Below, in pieces: positions 1 to 8,243 of a DNA stretch of 64,000 nucleotides. The translations under genes were made by a program, and so were the position numbers. Within the stretch, counting starts at the first letter, position 1; every line of letters begins with the position of its first letter. The notes under the pieces are model-generated. The model saw only the letters and a program-made list of their open reading frames with translations. It searched no databases and had not been told where the DNA came from. The stretch comes from an uncultured Oscillospiraceae bacterium (lineage in GTDB: Bacteria > Bacillota > Clostridia > Oscillospirales > Oscillospiraceae), in contig CANQVO010000004.1 of the NCBI GenBank assembly GCA_947627325.1, positions 1 to 64,000 of the forward strand. Direction: 5' to 3'.

Positions 1-200
1 TTGCCCGAACCGGGCAAAGGTCGCGCCTGCCCGGCGCGGGGGCCAAACCCATTTTCTTTTTCTTTGCGAAGAAAAAGAAAACGGTTTTGGATGCCAAAAG
101 AAAAAGAAGGGGCTAGTATTGTTGGCCGCCGTTTCTATTGCTCGGCGGCCCGGATGGACAGGATTGGTAGTGGAAGATGCCGCCACTGGGCGGCACGATG
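1..200 (+). repeat. Structured non-coding repeat, left copy (inverted relative to 473-673)
   Basis: This stretch is matched by an inverted, diverged copy at 473-673. It folds into five successive hairpins: 1-17, 22-38, 43-90, 124-150 and 179-194. The long third hairpin is a polypyrimidine/polypurine stem capped by TGCG. Its stem differs from the other copy by paired, pairing-preserving changes: TTCTTTTTCTT/AAGAAAAAGAA here against CTCTTTTCTC/GAGAAAAGAG there. The element may start left of the window. The short reading frames over it are not convincing as genes, because the conservation follows base pairing. It looks like a dispersed repeat or a small structured RNA; its function is unknown. 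Confidence 0.65.
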
Positions 201-329
201 TGGTTCGCAGATATGCGTGACGTTTCTACCATGAGCGCCGCGGCCGCCTCTGGCGTATAGGACTAGAGGGCCGCTTCCCTTGCCCTTCGCCGTTTACCAC
301 TCACCCCACCCTTCGAGTTACAAAAAACG

Positions 330-365
330 AACTCTCCCAGCCCAACAAGGCCGGGAGAGTTTTTG
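330..365. terminator. Bidirectional intrinsic terminator
   Basis: AACTCTCCC pairs with GGGAGAGTT around a short loop that also contains a GCC/GGC pairing. A T-run follows directly on the plus strand, and TTTTTT follows two bases after the stem on the minus strand. It lies between the two inverted repeats and could end transcripts from either. Confidence 0.6.
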
Positions 366-472
366 TCTGGTTGAAACGATAAAGGGAGAGATTAAAAACC
401 GCCTCCCAGTCCTGGTTGGCAGAGGCGGCCGCGGCGGTGGCAATAGGAGAACTACTTGATTCCCGGTGCGGC

Positions 473-673
473 GTCGTGCCGCCCAGTGGCGGCATCTTCC
501 ACTACCGATCCAGTCCTTCCGGGCCGCCGAGCAATAGAAACGGGGGCCAACAGTAATAAGCCCCATCTTTTCTCTTTGGAGTCCAGGACCGTTTCTCTTT
601 TCTCCGCAGAGAAAAGAGAAATGGTCCTGGCCCCCGCGCCGGGAGGCGCACGTCCCCTGCCCACGTTGGGCAA
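473..673 (-). repeat. Structured non-coding repeat, right copy
   Basis: Read on the minus strand, this copy follows the left one in order: a TTGCCC hairpin, a GCGCC/GGCGC hairpin, the long pyrimidine/purine hairpin, a hairpin with loop GTTTCTATTGCTC, and a GCCGCC/GGCGGC hairpin. Weaker similarity continues beyond 473 into a shared CGCGGCCGCCTCTG block at 420-435 (compare 238-251 in the left copy). A strong hairpin with T-runs on both sides at 330-365 could end a minus-strand transcript of this copy. No gene is supported between 1 and 777. Confidence 0.65.
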
Positions 674-777
674 GCAACTAACCCCCCGTTCGGGAGGACG
701 GACTTCGCCTATCGTAGGCGCAAAATCCCCCCGTCGAGCGGCAAAACCTCACCTGTCAGGAACAAAAGGGGCGCCCC

Positions 778-3700
778 TCACCCCTGGGGGTCGGGGTCCT
801 CCCGCGGCGGGGCGGTCTTGGCATAGTCCTCCACCAGCCGCGTCCCCCAGCGCAGGGCGTCCTCCCCCTTCTTCAGCCGGAGGGCCAGATAGGGCTTCTC
901 CCCGGCGGCGAAGACCACCCGGCCCTGGTACTTCTCCCCGGCGCACAGGCGGCTGACCCGCTCCAACTCGAAGTGGTCCAGGAGAAAGTTTAATGTGGAG
1001 CCCTTCTGGATGATCTCGCTGATGCCGTTCTGGGCGGCCAGGGCCCGCATGAGGGCCACGGCGATGAGGTTGTTCACCTGCCGGGGCGGGTCGCCGTAGC
1101 GGTCGATGAGCTCATCGGTGAGGTCGTCGGCCTCCTCCTCGCTGCGGATGGCGGCGATGCGGCGGTAGAGGTCCATGCGCTGTTCCGCCTGGGGGACATA
1201 GCGGTCGGGGATGGCGGCGGTAACGGTGAGGTCGGCGGCGCACTCGGCGGGCTTGGGGATGGGCTTGCCCTGCTCCTCCAGCACCGCCTCCTCCAGGAGC
1301 TGTAAATACATATCGTACCCCACGCTGAGCATAAAGCCCGACTGCTCCGGCCCCAGCAGGTTCCCCGCCCCCCGGATCTCCAGGTCCCGCATGGCGATCT
1401 TGAACCCCGAGCCGAACTCGGCGAACTCCCGGATGGTGGACAGCCGCTTGGCGGCCACCTCGGAGAGGACCTTGCCCTGCTGGTAGGTGAAGTAGGCCAC
1501 CGCCCGGCGGAAGGACCGGCCCACCCGGCCCCGGATCTGGTGGAGCTGGGCCAGACCCATCTGGTCGGCGTTGTCGATGATGAGGGTGTTGACATTGGGG
1601 ATGTCGATGCCCGTCTCAATGATGGTGGTGCACACCAGCACGTCGATATTCCCCTGGGACATATCGGTCATGGTGGCGTTGATCTCCTCCTGGGTCATCC
1701 GCCCGTGGGCCACGGCGATGGAGATGTTCTCCCCCAGCACCTCCTGAAGCCGCCGGACGGTGAGGTCGATGGTCTCGATGCGGTTGTGGAGGTAGTAGAC
1801 CTGGCCGCCCCGCTCCACCTCCCGGCGGATGGCCCCCGCCACCACGCCCCAGTCGTGCTCCAGCACGTAGGTCTGCACCGGCTGGCGGTCGGAGGGGGGT
1901 TCTTCCAGGGTGGACATATCCCGGATGCCGGACAGGGCCATGTTCAGCGTCCGGGGGATGGGGGTGGCGGAGAGGGTGAGCACGTCCACCTGGCGGCTGA
2001 GCTCCTTCAGCTTCTCCTTGTGGGTGACGCCGAAGCGCTGTTCCTCGTCCACCACCAGCAGGCCCAGGTCCTTGAACGCCACGTCCTTTTGCAGCAATCG
2101 GTGGGTCCCCACCAGCAGGTCGATCCGCCCGTCCTTGAGGTTTTGCAGGATGTTCTTCACCTGGGCGGGGGTGTTGAAGCGGGAGAGGCACTCGATGGTC
2201 ACCGGGTAGCGCACGAACCGGGCCTTGGCGGTGAGGAAGTGCTGGCGGGCCAGGACGGTGGTGGGCACCAGGATGGCGGCCTGCTTGCCGTCCAGGACGC
2301 ACTTCATGATGGCCCGGAAGGCCACCTCCGTCTTGCCGTAGCCCACGTCGCCGCAGAGCAGGCGGTCCATGGGCCGGGGCCGCTCCATGTCCCGCTTGAT
2401 CTCCGCCACACAGCGAAGCTGGTCCTCCGTCTCGGTGTACTCGAACTGGTCTTCAAACTCCTTTTGCCAGGGGGAGTCCGGGGAAAAGGCGTAGCCGGGC
2501 AGGCGCTGGCGCTGGGCGTACAGCTGGACCAGGCCCTTTGCCAGATCCCGCACCGCCGCCTTGGCCTTGCTCCGGGCCCGCTCCCAGTCCCCGCCCCCCA
2601 GGCGGGACAGCCGCCGCTCCTGGCCCTCTCCCCCGCCGATGTACTTGCTCACCAGGTCCAGCTGGGTGATGGGCACGTAGAGCACGTCCGCCCCGGCGTA
2701 GGCGATCTTCATATACTCCTTCTCCACCCCGTCCACGTTCATCCGGGTCAGCTCCGCGAAGCGGCCGATGCCGTACTGGGCGTGGACCACCAGATCCCCG
2801 GGGGACAGGTCGTTGTAGGAGGCCAGCTTCTGGCGGTTGGAGCGGTCCTTGGCGTAGCGGCGGCGCTTTTTCACCGGGGCGGCGGCCCCCTGGGTGAAGA
2901 CGGCGCATTTTAAGGCCGGGTACTCAAACCCGGCGGTGAGGCCCCCCACGGCGATGACGCTCTTGCCCGGGGCGGGCAGGTCGTGGAGGGAGAAGTCCAC
3001 CGCCGCGCGGACCTTCCGCTCCCGCAACAGCTCCTGGAGGTTCAGGGCCCGTGTCTCGCTGGCCACCAGCACCACCACCGCGCAGCCCTCCCGCTGGTAG
3101 TGCTCCAGGTCGTTCACCGCCGCGTCCAGGCTGGCGCCGAAGGAGGGCAGCTGCTTGGCCATGATGGAGAGCATCGTCCGGGGCGGGCGGGGGTAGCTGG
3201 CGGTGTTGAAGGCGTCCAGGTAGATCACCGGCCAGTCGGCCAGGCGGTCCCCCAACTCGTCCAGCGTGCGGGCGTAGGCGCCCTTGCCGTCCCGGACCAG
3301 CTCCTTCTCCGCCAGGATCTTCACGTCCTCGCCCAGCTGCCAGAGGTAGCTCCTGGCCCGCTCCCGCAGGCGGGCGTTTTCCGAGAGGAAAACCACCGCG
3401 TCCGGGGGCAGGTAGTCCGCCGCCGTGGCCAGCTCCGGGTAGAGCCGGGGCAGGTCCCGGTCGCCCCCCAGGGCCTCCGGGTCGGCGGACAGGCCGGGCA
3501 GGGCCTCGGCGCAGGGCAGGACCTCCGCCCGGTCCAGGCTCTCTGTCCGCCGCTGGGTCATGGGGTCAAACAGGCCCATGGAGTCGATCTCCGTGTCCCA
3601 GTACTCCACCCGCACCGGCCGGTCGTAGGCCGGGGAGAAGAAGTCCAGGATGCCGCCCCGCTGGGCGAACTGGCCCACCCCCTCCACCTGGTCGCACCGG

Positions 3701-4185
3701 GTGTAGCCGCACCGGGCCAGGCCCGCCGCCGCCTCCTCCAGGGGGATGGGGGCCTTGGGGTCCAGGGTGAAGGCCGCCCGCGCCAAAAGGTCGGGGGGCA
3801 GGGTGCGCTGGAGCAGGGCCTCCACCGTGGCCACCACCGCCGGGGCCGCCCCGGCCAGCATCCGGGCGAAGGCGGCCAGCCGCCGGTGCTCCCCCTGGCG
3901 GGAGCCGCTGGCCCCGTCGTAGAAGTTGAAGTCCCGGGCGGAGAGGCGGATCACCGGCTCGGCCAGCAGGGCCTCCAGGTCCCGCTCCAGCCGGTCCCCC
4001 TCCTCCTCGTCGGCGCAGACCAGCACCACGGGCCGCCCGGTGGCCTGGCGCACGCAGGCGGCGAAGTGGGCCCGGTGGACCGGGCTCAGCCCCGACAGGG
4101 CCACCGGGCACCGGCCGTTGTCGATGGCGGCCAGGGTCTTTTGAAATTCCGGCAGGGGATCCATCATCCGGCACAGCTTTTTCAC
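778..4185 (-). CDS. mfd: Transcription-repair coupling factor Mfd
   Basis: Mfd is a 1135-residue DNA translocase that removes RNA polymerase stalled at lesions and recruits UvrA. The protein has the family's usual length. It shows an N-terminal UvrB-like region, a CarD-type polymerase-interaction module with LSPGDLVVHAQYGIGRF near residue 460, helicase motif I (GDVGYGKT), the DEEQRFGV box, and the C-terminal TRCF domain. The start is GTG at 4185, preceded by GGAGG at suitable spacing; an ATG seven codons in lacks its own ribosome-binding site. It is the last gene of the minus-strand block with pth, prs and glmU, the same set as in Bacillus. Confidence 0.97.
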   Translation of the reverse strand: MKKLCRMMDPLPEFQKTLAAIDNGRCPVALSGLSPVHRAHFAACVRQATGRPVVLVCADEEEGDRLERDLEALLAEPVIRLSARDFNFYDGASGSRQGEHRRLAAFARMLAGAAPAVVATVEALLQRTLPPDLLARAAFTLDPKAPIPLEEAAAGLARCGYTRCDQVEGVGQFAQRGGILDFFSPAYDRPVRVEYWDTEIDSMGLFDPMTQRRTESLDRAEVLPCAEALPGLSADPEALGGDRDLPRLYPELATAADYLPPDAVVFLSENARLRERARSYLWQLGEDVKILAEKELVRDGKGAYARTLDELGDRLADWPVIYLDAFNTASYPRPPRTMLSIMAKQLPSFGASLDAAVNDLEHYQREGCAVVVLVASETRALNLQELLRERKVRAAVDFSLHDLPAPGKSVIAVGGLTAGFEYPALKCAVFTQGAAAPVKKRRRYAKDRSNRQKLASYNDLSPGDLVVHAQYGIGRFAELTRMNVDGVEKEYMKIAYAGADVLYVPITQLDLVSKYIGGGEGQERRLSRLGGGDWERARSKAKAAVRDLAKGLVQLYAQRQRLPGYAFSPDSPWQKEFEDQFEYTETEDQLRCVAEIKRDMERPRPMDRLLCGDVGYGKTEVAFRAIMKCVLDGKQAAILVPTTVLARQHFLTAKARFVRYPVTIECLSRFNTPAQVKNILQNLKDGRIDLLVGTHRLLQKDVAFKDLGLLVVDEEQRFGVTHKEKLKELSRQVDVLTLSATPIPRTLNMALSGIRDMSTLEEPPSDRQPVQTYVLEHDWGVVAGAIRREVERGGQVYYLHNRIETIDLTVRRLQEVLGENISIAVAHGRMTQEEINATMTDMSQGNIDVLVCTTIIETGIDIPNVNTLIIDNADQMGLAQLHQIRGRVGRSFRRAVAYFTYQQGKVLSEVAAKRLSTIREFAEFGSGFKIAMRDLEIRGAGNLLGPEQSGFMLSVGYDMYLQLLEEAVLEEQGKPIPKPAECAADLTVTAAIPDRYVPQAEQRMDLYRRIAAIRSEEEADDLTDELIDRYGDPPRQVNNLIAVALMRALAAQNGISEIIQKGSTLNFLLDHFELERVSRLCAGEKYQGRVVFAAGEKPYLALRLKKGEDALRWGTRLVEDYAKTAPPREDPDPQG

Positions 4186-4219
4186 CGGGCTTACCCTCCT
4201 TTCCCTCGGGGTCCTTTTT

Positions 4220-4252
4220 GGCTAATAGCCGTTAGGCTAACGGCTATTAGCC
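4220..4252. repeat. Perfect 16-bp inverted repeat between pth and mfd
   Basis: GGCTAATAGCCGTTAG is followed after a single G by its exact reverse complement. The pth stop codon (4247-4249) lies inside the right arm. There is no T-run on the minus strand, so it does not look like an ordinary terminator. A transcript would form a 16-bp hairpin between pth and the mfd ribosome-binding site. Confidence 0.8.
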
Positions 4253-4846
4253 CCGGTTCACCTGCTCCTGGGCCCGCTCCACGCCCCGCTCCAGGATGAG
4301 GGGGATGGCCTTGGCGGCCCGCTGGACGGCGGCCTGGATGGCCTTGGCGTCCTCCCCCTGGGGCTTGGCCAGGACCCAGTCGGCCAGGTCGTAGTCGGGG
4401 TGGGGCTTGCCCCCTACCCCCACCCGGAGGCGGGGGTAGTTCTCCCCGCCCAGGTGCTGGGCGATGCTCTTCAGGCCGTTGTGCCCCCCGGCGGAGCCCT
4501 GGGCCCGGAGGCGGAGCTTGCCGGGGGGCAGGGCCACGTCGTCGCAGACCACCAGCACCCGCTCGGGGGGGATCTGGTAGAACCGGGCGGCCTCCCCGGC
4601 GGCCTGGCCGGAGAGGTTCATATAGGTGACCGGCTTCATCAGCATGGCCCTGGCCCCGCCCACCTGGCACACGTGGGTCAGGGCCCGGAACTTGAGCCGC
4701 TGGATGGGCACGTCCAGGTCCTCGGCCAGGGCGTCGGCCACGTCCCAGGCCACGTTGTGCCGGGTGTGCTCGTACCGCTCGCCGGGGTTGCCCAGGAAGA
4801 CCAACAGCCACTCCACCCCCGTCTGTTTCCTGCCAAAGCCGAACAT
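4247..4846 (-). CDS. pth: Peptidyl-tRNA hydrolase
   Basis: Pth cleaves the ester bond of peptidyl-tRNAs released prematurely from ribosomes, recycling tRNA. The 199-residue protein has the family hallmarks: GNPGERYEHTRHNVAW with the catalytic His, MNLSG with the substrate-binding Asn, CDDVALPPGKLRLR with the Asp, and GSAGGHNGLKSI. Length and start are typical; AGGAGG precedes the ATG. It lies between prs and mfd, an arrangement conserved in Firmicutes. The first nine residues (MFGFGRKQT) are a short extension before the usual start of the fold. Confidence 0.97.
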   Translation of the reverse strand: MFGFGRKQTGVEWLLVFLGNPGERYEHTRHNVAWDVADALAEDLDVPIQRLKFRALTHVCQVGGARAMLMKPVTYMNLSGQAAGEAARFYQIPPERVLVVCDDVALPPGKLRLRAQGSAGGHNGLKSIAQHLGGENYPRLRVGVGGKPHPDYDLADWVLAKPQGEDAKAIQAAVQRAAKAIPLILERGVERAQEQVNRG

Positions 4847-4895
4847 GGAAGCTCCCTCCTTCGGGGCGCGTTTTCAAAACTTCGCCGTAACGCCT

Positions 4896-4933
4896 AACGC
4901 CCCACACCGCCCAAATGGGGGGTGTGGGGTGTT
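4896..4933. repeat. Hairpin between prs and pth
   Basis: A 13-bp stem (AACGCCCCACACC against GGTGTGGGGTGTT, one G:U) surrounds a CG-rich loop in the 142-bp gap. No uridine tract follows on the minus strand, so it may be an attenuating or RNA-stabilising hairpin within the operon, not a full terminator. Confidence 0.5.
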
Positions 4934-4988
4934 GATGTATCTCGCTTTATGGGGACGCCGGGCCCGCTCGCCCGGGCGGGGCGGGCGC

Positions 4989-5951
4989 TCAGATAAAGAG
5001 CTTGGACACGGAGACCTCCTGGTAGATGCGGTCGATGGCCTCGGCCAACATGGAGGCCACGGAGAGGTACTTGATCTTCTCGCACCGGGCGGCCGCCTCG
5101 CTGGGGGGCACGGTGTCCAGGAACATGGCCTCTTTGATGGCGCTCTTTTCGATCCGCTCCACCGCCGGGCCGGAGAGGACGCCGTGGGAGGCGCAGGCGT
5201 AGACCTCCGTGGCCCCGCCGATCTCCACCAGGGCCTGGGCGGCGTTGCACAGGGAGCCGCCGGTGTCCACCATGTCGTCAAAGAGGATGACCCGCTGGCC
5301 CTTCACGTCGCCGATGATGTTCATCACCTCGCAGGAGTTGGCCTTGGGCCGGCGCTTGTCCACGATGGCAAGGCCCATGCCCAGCTTCTGGGCGAACGCC
5401 CGGGCCCGGGAGACGGAGCCCACGTCCGGGGAGACCACGGTGAGGTCGTCGTGGTCGATGCCGAACTTCTCGGTGTAGTACCTCACGAAGACGGGGTTGC
5501 CCAGCAGGTTGTCCACGGGGATGTCGAAAAAGCCCTGGATCTGAGCGGCGTGGAGGTCCATGGTGAGCACCCGGTCCGCCCCCGCCCGCATGAGGAGGTT
5601 GGCCACCAGCTTGGCGGAGATGGGGTCCCGGGGCTTGGCCTTACGGTCCTGGCGGGCGTAGCCAAAGTAGGGGATCACGGCGGTGACCCGCCCGGCGGAG
5701 GCCCGCTTCATGGCGTCGATCATAATCAGCAGTTCCATCAGGTGGTCGTTCACCGGGCTGCAGGTGGACTGGACCAGGAACACGTCGCTGCCCCGGACCG
5801 TCTCGTAGATGGAGGCGTAGCTCTCCCCGTCGGAGAAACAGCCCACCTCGGCGTTGCCCAGGGCGATGCCCAGCTTTTTGCAGATGGCCTGGGCCAGGGG
5901 CTTGTTGGCGTTGCCTGAAAAGATCTTGATGTCCTTCCCGTGCGCGATCAT
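4989..5951 (-). CDS. prs: Ribose-phosphate pyrophosphokinase (PRPP synthetase)
   Basis: This enzyme makes PRPP from ribose 5-phosphate and ATP for purine, pyrimidine, histidine and NAD synthesis. The 320-residue protein is full length. It contains the flexible-loop region YARQDRKAKPRDPISAK, the metal-binding DLHAAQIQGFFDIPVDNL, and the PRPP-binding loop VILFDDMVDTGGSL. The ATG at 5951 follows AGAGGAG. It is 53 bp downstream of the glmU-like gene, the same neighbour as in Bacillus, consistent with supply of nucleotide-sugar and nucleotide precursors from one transcript. Confidence 0.97.
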   Translation of the reverse strand: MIAHGKDIKIFSGNANKPLAQAICKKLGIALGNAEVGCFSDGESYASIYETVRGSDVFLVQSTCSPVNDHLMELLIMIDAMKRASAGRVTAVIPYFGYARQDRKAKPRDPISAKLVANLLMRAGADRVLTMDLHAAQIQGFFDIPVDNLLGNPVFVRYYTEKFGIDHDDLTVVSPDVGSVSRARAFAQKLGMGLAIVDKRRPKANSCEVMNIIGDVKGQRVILFDDMVDTGGSLCNAAQALVEIGGATEVYACASHGVLSGPAVERIEKSAIKEAMFLDTVPPSEAAARCEKIKYLSVASMLAEAIDRIYQEVSVSKLFI

Positions 5952-6004
5952 TCCGCTTCCACTCCTCTATCTAAAAAATGATTTTACTTCTTCACGGCCC
6001 CAGG

Positions 6005-7177
6005 CTACTTCTTCTCCTGCCTGGCCTGGCGCTTTTTGACCCACTGGTTCTTCACCGTCTGCTGGCTCCGGGCGATGGCCAGGGACTGGGAGGGCACGTC
6101 CCGGGTGATGGTGGACCCGGCGGCCACATAGGCCCCCTGCCCCACGGTGACCGGCGCCACCAGGTTGGTGTTACAGCCGATAAAGGCCCCCGCGCCGATC
6201 TTGGTGCGGAATTTCTTCACCCCGTCGTAGTTCACCGTCACCGTGCCGCAGCCGATGTCACAGCCCTCGCCCACGTCGCAGTCCCCCAGGTAGGCCAGGT
6301 GGGAGATCTTGGTCTCCGCCCCGATCACGGCGTTCTTGAGCTCCACGAAGTCCCCCACCCGGACCCGGTCCCCCACCTGGGTGTCCGGCCGGATGTGGAC
6401 AAAGGGCCCCACCGTGGCGCCCGAGCCGATGGTGCACCGGCGGCACTGGGAGGCGTTGACCACGCTGTCCTCCCCCACCGTCACGTCCTCCAGCACCGTG
6501 TTGGGCCCGATCTCGCACCGGGCGCCGACCCACGTCTCCCCCCGGAGGATGGTGCCGGGGAGGATGGCCGTCCCCGCCCCCACCTTCACCTTGGGGCCGA
6601 TGTAGACGCTCTGGGGGTCCACAAAGCGCACCCCCCGGCGCTGAAGGCGGCGGACGCTCTGGGCCTTGGCGGCGGCGGGCAGGTCGCCCCCCAACTCCGC
6701 CCGGGTCACCGCCAGGGTCAGGTCCCCGTACTGGGGCGACCCGGCGGCCAGGGCGGAGAGGAAATCCCCGCCCGCCAGCACCGCGGCGCGGCAGTCCTCG
6801 CTCATCTCATACACCCCGGAGGGCGCGCCGCTCCCCGTCTCCCCCCGGCGCAGACGGCCCGCCGCGCCGGAGAGCAAAAACACCGGCTCGGTGACCACAA
6901 CGACCCGACCCGGCGCGCTTAAAAACGTATGCAGTTCCTCCTGGGCGTTCTCCTCCCCGGTGGTGACAAACACGGTGCCCTGGGGAAAGCACCCCTGGGC
7001 CCGCTCCCGGTCGTCCCGGTGGCAGGCCACCAGGAACCGCTCCACCCCGGCCCGGGACAGCGTCTCGGCCAGCCACTCCGCGGCGGGGTCGAACAGGATG
7101 GGCTCCAGCATGAGGCAGGGGGCGTCCCCCACCCGGGGCAGAAACACGATGGCGGCGGCAGGACCGCTCTTCTCCAT
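6005..7177 (-). CDS. GlmU-like protein: intact acetyltransferase domain, degenerate uridylyltransferase domain
   Basis: The C-terminal half (from about residue 184) is a left-handed beta-helix closely following GlmU. It includes VDPQSVYIG, GPFVHIRPDTQVGD, the catalytic His at 293 in KISHLAYLGD, GTVTVNYDG and the closing AIARSQQTVK, so glucosamine-1-phosphate N-acetyltransferase activity is plausible. The N-terminal part is only about 180 residues instead of about 230. It lacks the LAAGxGTRM nucleotide-binding signature, although it keeps GlmU-like fragments such as GVYEMSEDCRAAV. The uridylyltransferase step is therefore probably not done by this protein. Total length is 390 against about 455. 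The ATG follows GGAGG, so this is not a mis-called start. It heads the prs-pth-mfd block, the usual place of glmU. Confidence 0.85.
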   Translation of the reverse strand: MEKSGPAAAIVFLPRVGDAPCLMLEPILFDPAAEWLAETLSRAGVERFLVACHRDDRERAQGCFPQGTVFVTTGEENAQEELHTFLSAPGRVVVVTEPVFLLSGAAGRLRRGETGSGAPSGVYEMSEDCRAAVLAGGDFLSALAAGSPQYGDLTLAVTRAELGGDLPAAAKAQSVRRLQRRGVRFVDPQSVYIGPKVKVGAGTAILPGTILRGETWVGARCEIGPNTVLEDVTVGEDSVVNASQCRRCTIGSGATVGPFVHIRPDTQVGDRVRVGDFVELKNAVIGAETKISHLAYLGDCDVGEGCDIGCGTVTVNYDGVKKFRTKIGAGAFIGCNTNLVAPVTVGQGAYVAAGSTITRDVPSQSLAIARSQQTVKNQWVKKRQARQEKK

Positions 7178-7234
7178 GGGGATGACCTCCTTCAGGGGGG
7201 CGTAGTGGGACCGCCGTCACCATACTTCTCCTCC

Positions 7235-7263
7235 ATTATATGGGTTTGGGCGGGAAAAAGCAA
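7235..7263 (-). promoter_or_regulatory. Promoter of the glmU-prs-pth-mfd block
   Basis: On the minus strand TTGCTT (7263-7258) is separated by 17 bp from a perfect TATAAT (7240-7235). It lies about 60 bp upstream of the glmU-like start and is divergent from the CofE-like gene. Confidence 0.7.
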
Positions 7264-7297
7264 GCCTTTTCTATGCGTTCCCCCGGGTTTTTTGCTC

Positions 7298-7326
7298 TGT
7301 ACAAAACCGCCTCGCCGTGGTATCAT
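7298..7326 (+). promoter_or_regulatory. Candidate promoter of the CofE-like gene
   Basis: TGTACA (7298-7303), a 17-bp spacer, then TATCAT (7321-7326). The -35 match is modest. Position, about 85 bp before the start codon, fits. Confidence 0.45.
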
Positions 7327-7411
7327 ATCTGGGGCGGCCCGGGCCGGTCCGAACGGCCCCCTTTGCCCCGCCCAAAACCGTCCAAGATTTACCAAAGAGA
7401 GGGAAAAGACC

Positions 7412-8119
7412 ATGGAATTTTACGCCAACGAGGGGAAGGCCGTGGAGATCGCCGTGGCCGGAAAGCGCTACGCCCGCCACGCCATCGCCACCCACTTTGT
7501 GGAGGTGGGGGAGGACTACCTGGAGCTGATCCGGCGCTACGTCCTGCCCGTCTACCAGCCCGGGGACATCCTGTCCTCCAGCGAGAAGGTCATCGCCCTG
7601 TGCCAGGGGCGGATCGTCACCGAGGACGACTGCAAGCCCGGCTTTTGGGCCAAGGTCCTGAGCCGGTGCGTCCACCAGACCTCCGCCGGCCCCGGCATGG
7701 GCCTGCCCACCAAGATGCAGTTCGCCATCAACCTCTGCGGCCTGCCCAAGGTCATCTGGGCCGCCATCTGCGCCGCCGTGGGCAAGCTTTTTGGCAAAAA
7801 GGGCGTGTTCTACGATATGCTGGGCGAGGAGGTCACCGGCCTGGACGGCTTCTACGGCGAGGACATCCCCGCCTACGCCCACATGGGCGTTCGGGTGCCG
7901 GAGAACCCCGCCGGCGTGTGCGACGAGGTCTACGACAAGACCGGCGTGGTCATGATGATCGTGGACGCCAACGACCTGAACGTGGCCCTGCTGGGCCGGG
8001 GCCGGGCCCTGGCGGACTGGTCGGAGGAGGACCTGCTGGGCCTCATCCGGGACAACCCCGCCGGGCAGGGCACGGAGCTCACCCCCTTCATCCTCATCCG
8101 CCCCCTGGGGGAGGACTGA
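7412..8119 (+). CDS. CofE-like (coenzyme F420-0:gamma-glutamyl ligase family) protein
   Basis: The 235-residue product resembles the CofE fold family, with GDILSSSEKVIALCQGR, PTKMQFAINLCG and a C-terminal DNAGQGTE-like segment (RDNPAGQGTELTPFILIRP). CofE proper adds glutamates to coenzyme F420. Nothing else in the window points to F420, and most Firmicutes lack it, so the true acceptor is unknown. The frame is open far upstream, but the ATG at 7412 is preceded by GAGAGGG and begins the conserved part. It stands alone between the divergent glmU block and the HD gene, with its own promoter candidate. A related amide-ligase function is the most that can be inferred. Confidence 0.7.
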   Translation: MEFYANEGKAVEIAVAGKRYARHAIATHFVEVGEDYLELIRRYVLPVYQPGDILSSSEKVIALCQGRIVTEDDCKPGFWAKVLSRCVHQTSAGPGMGLPTKMQFAINLCGLPKVIWAAICAAVGKLFGKKGVFYDMLGEEVTGLDGFYGEDIPAYAHMGVRVPENPAGVCDEVYDKTGVVMMIVDANDLNVALLGRGRALADWSEEDLLGLIRDNPAGQGTELTPFILIRPLGED

Positions 8120-8174
8120 CGCCCTCTCCCCCGCCCCCTCCGGCGGGGCCGCCCAAAATTCCCAAAAGATGGAT

Positions 8175-8203
8175 TTGAAATTTTTCGGCGGGCGTATTAT
8201 ACT
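8175..8203 (+). promoter_or_regulatory. Promoter of the HD-domain gene
   Basis: TTGAAA (8175-8180), exactly 17 bp, then TATACT (8198-8203). A strong ribosome-binding site (AAAGGAGGTCC) follows at 8228-8238. Confidence 0.75.
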
Positions 8204-8243
8204 GTCCCCAGGCATAAATCTTTGGAGAAAGGAGGTCCTGGCT

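Noticed and set aside
1-777. Small protein genes over the left-end repeats (for example 1-234 and 456-956)
   Set aside because: Frames are basic or Pro/Arg-rich, lack ribosome-binding sites, and differ between the two copies in ways that preserve base pairing, not codons.
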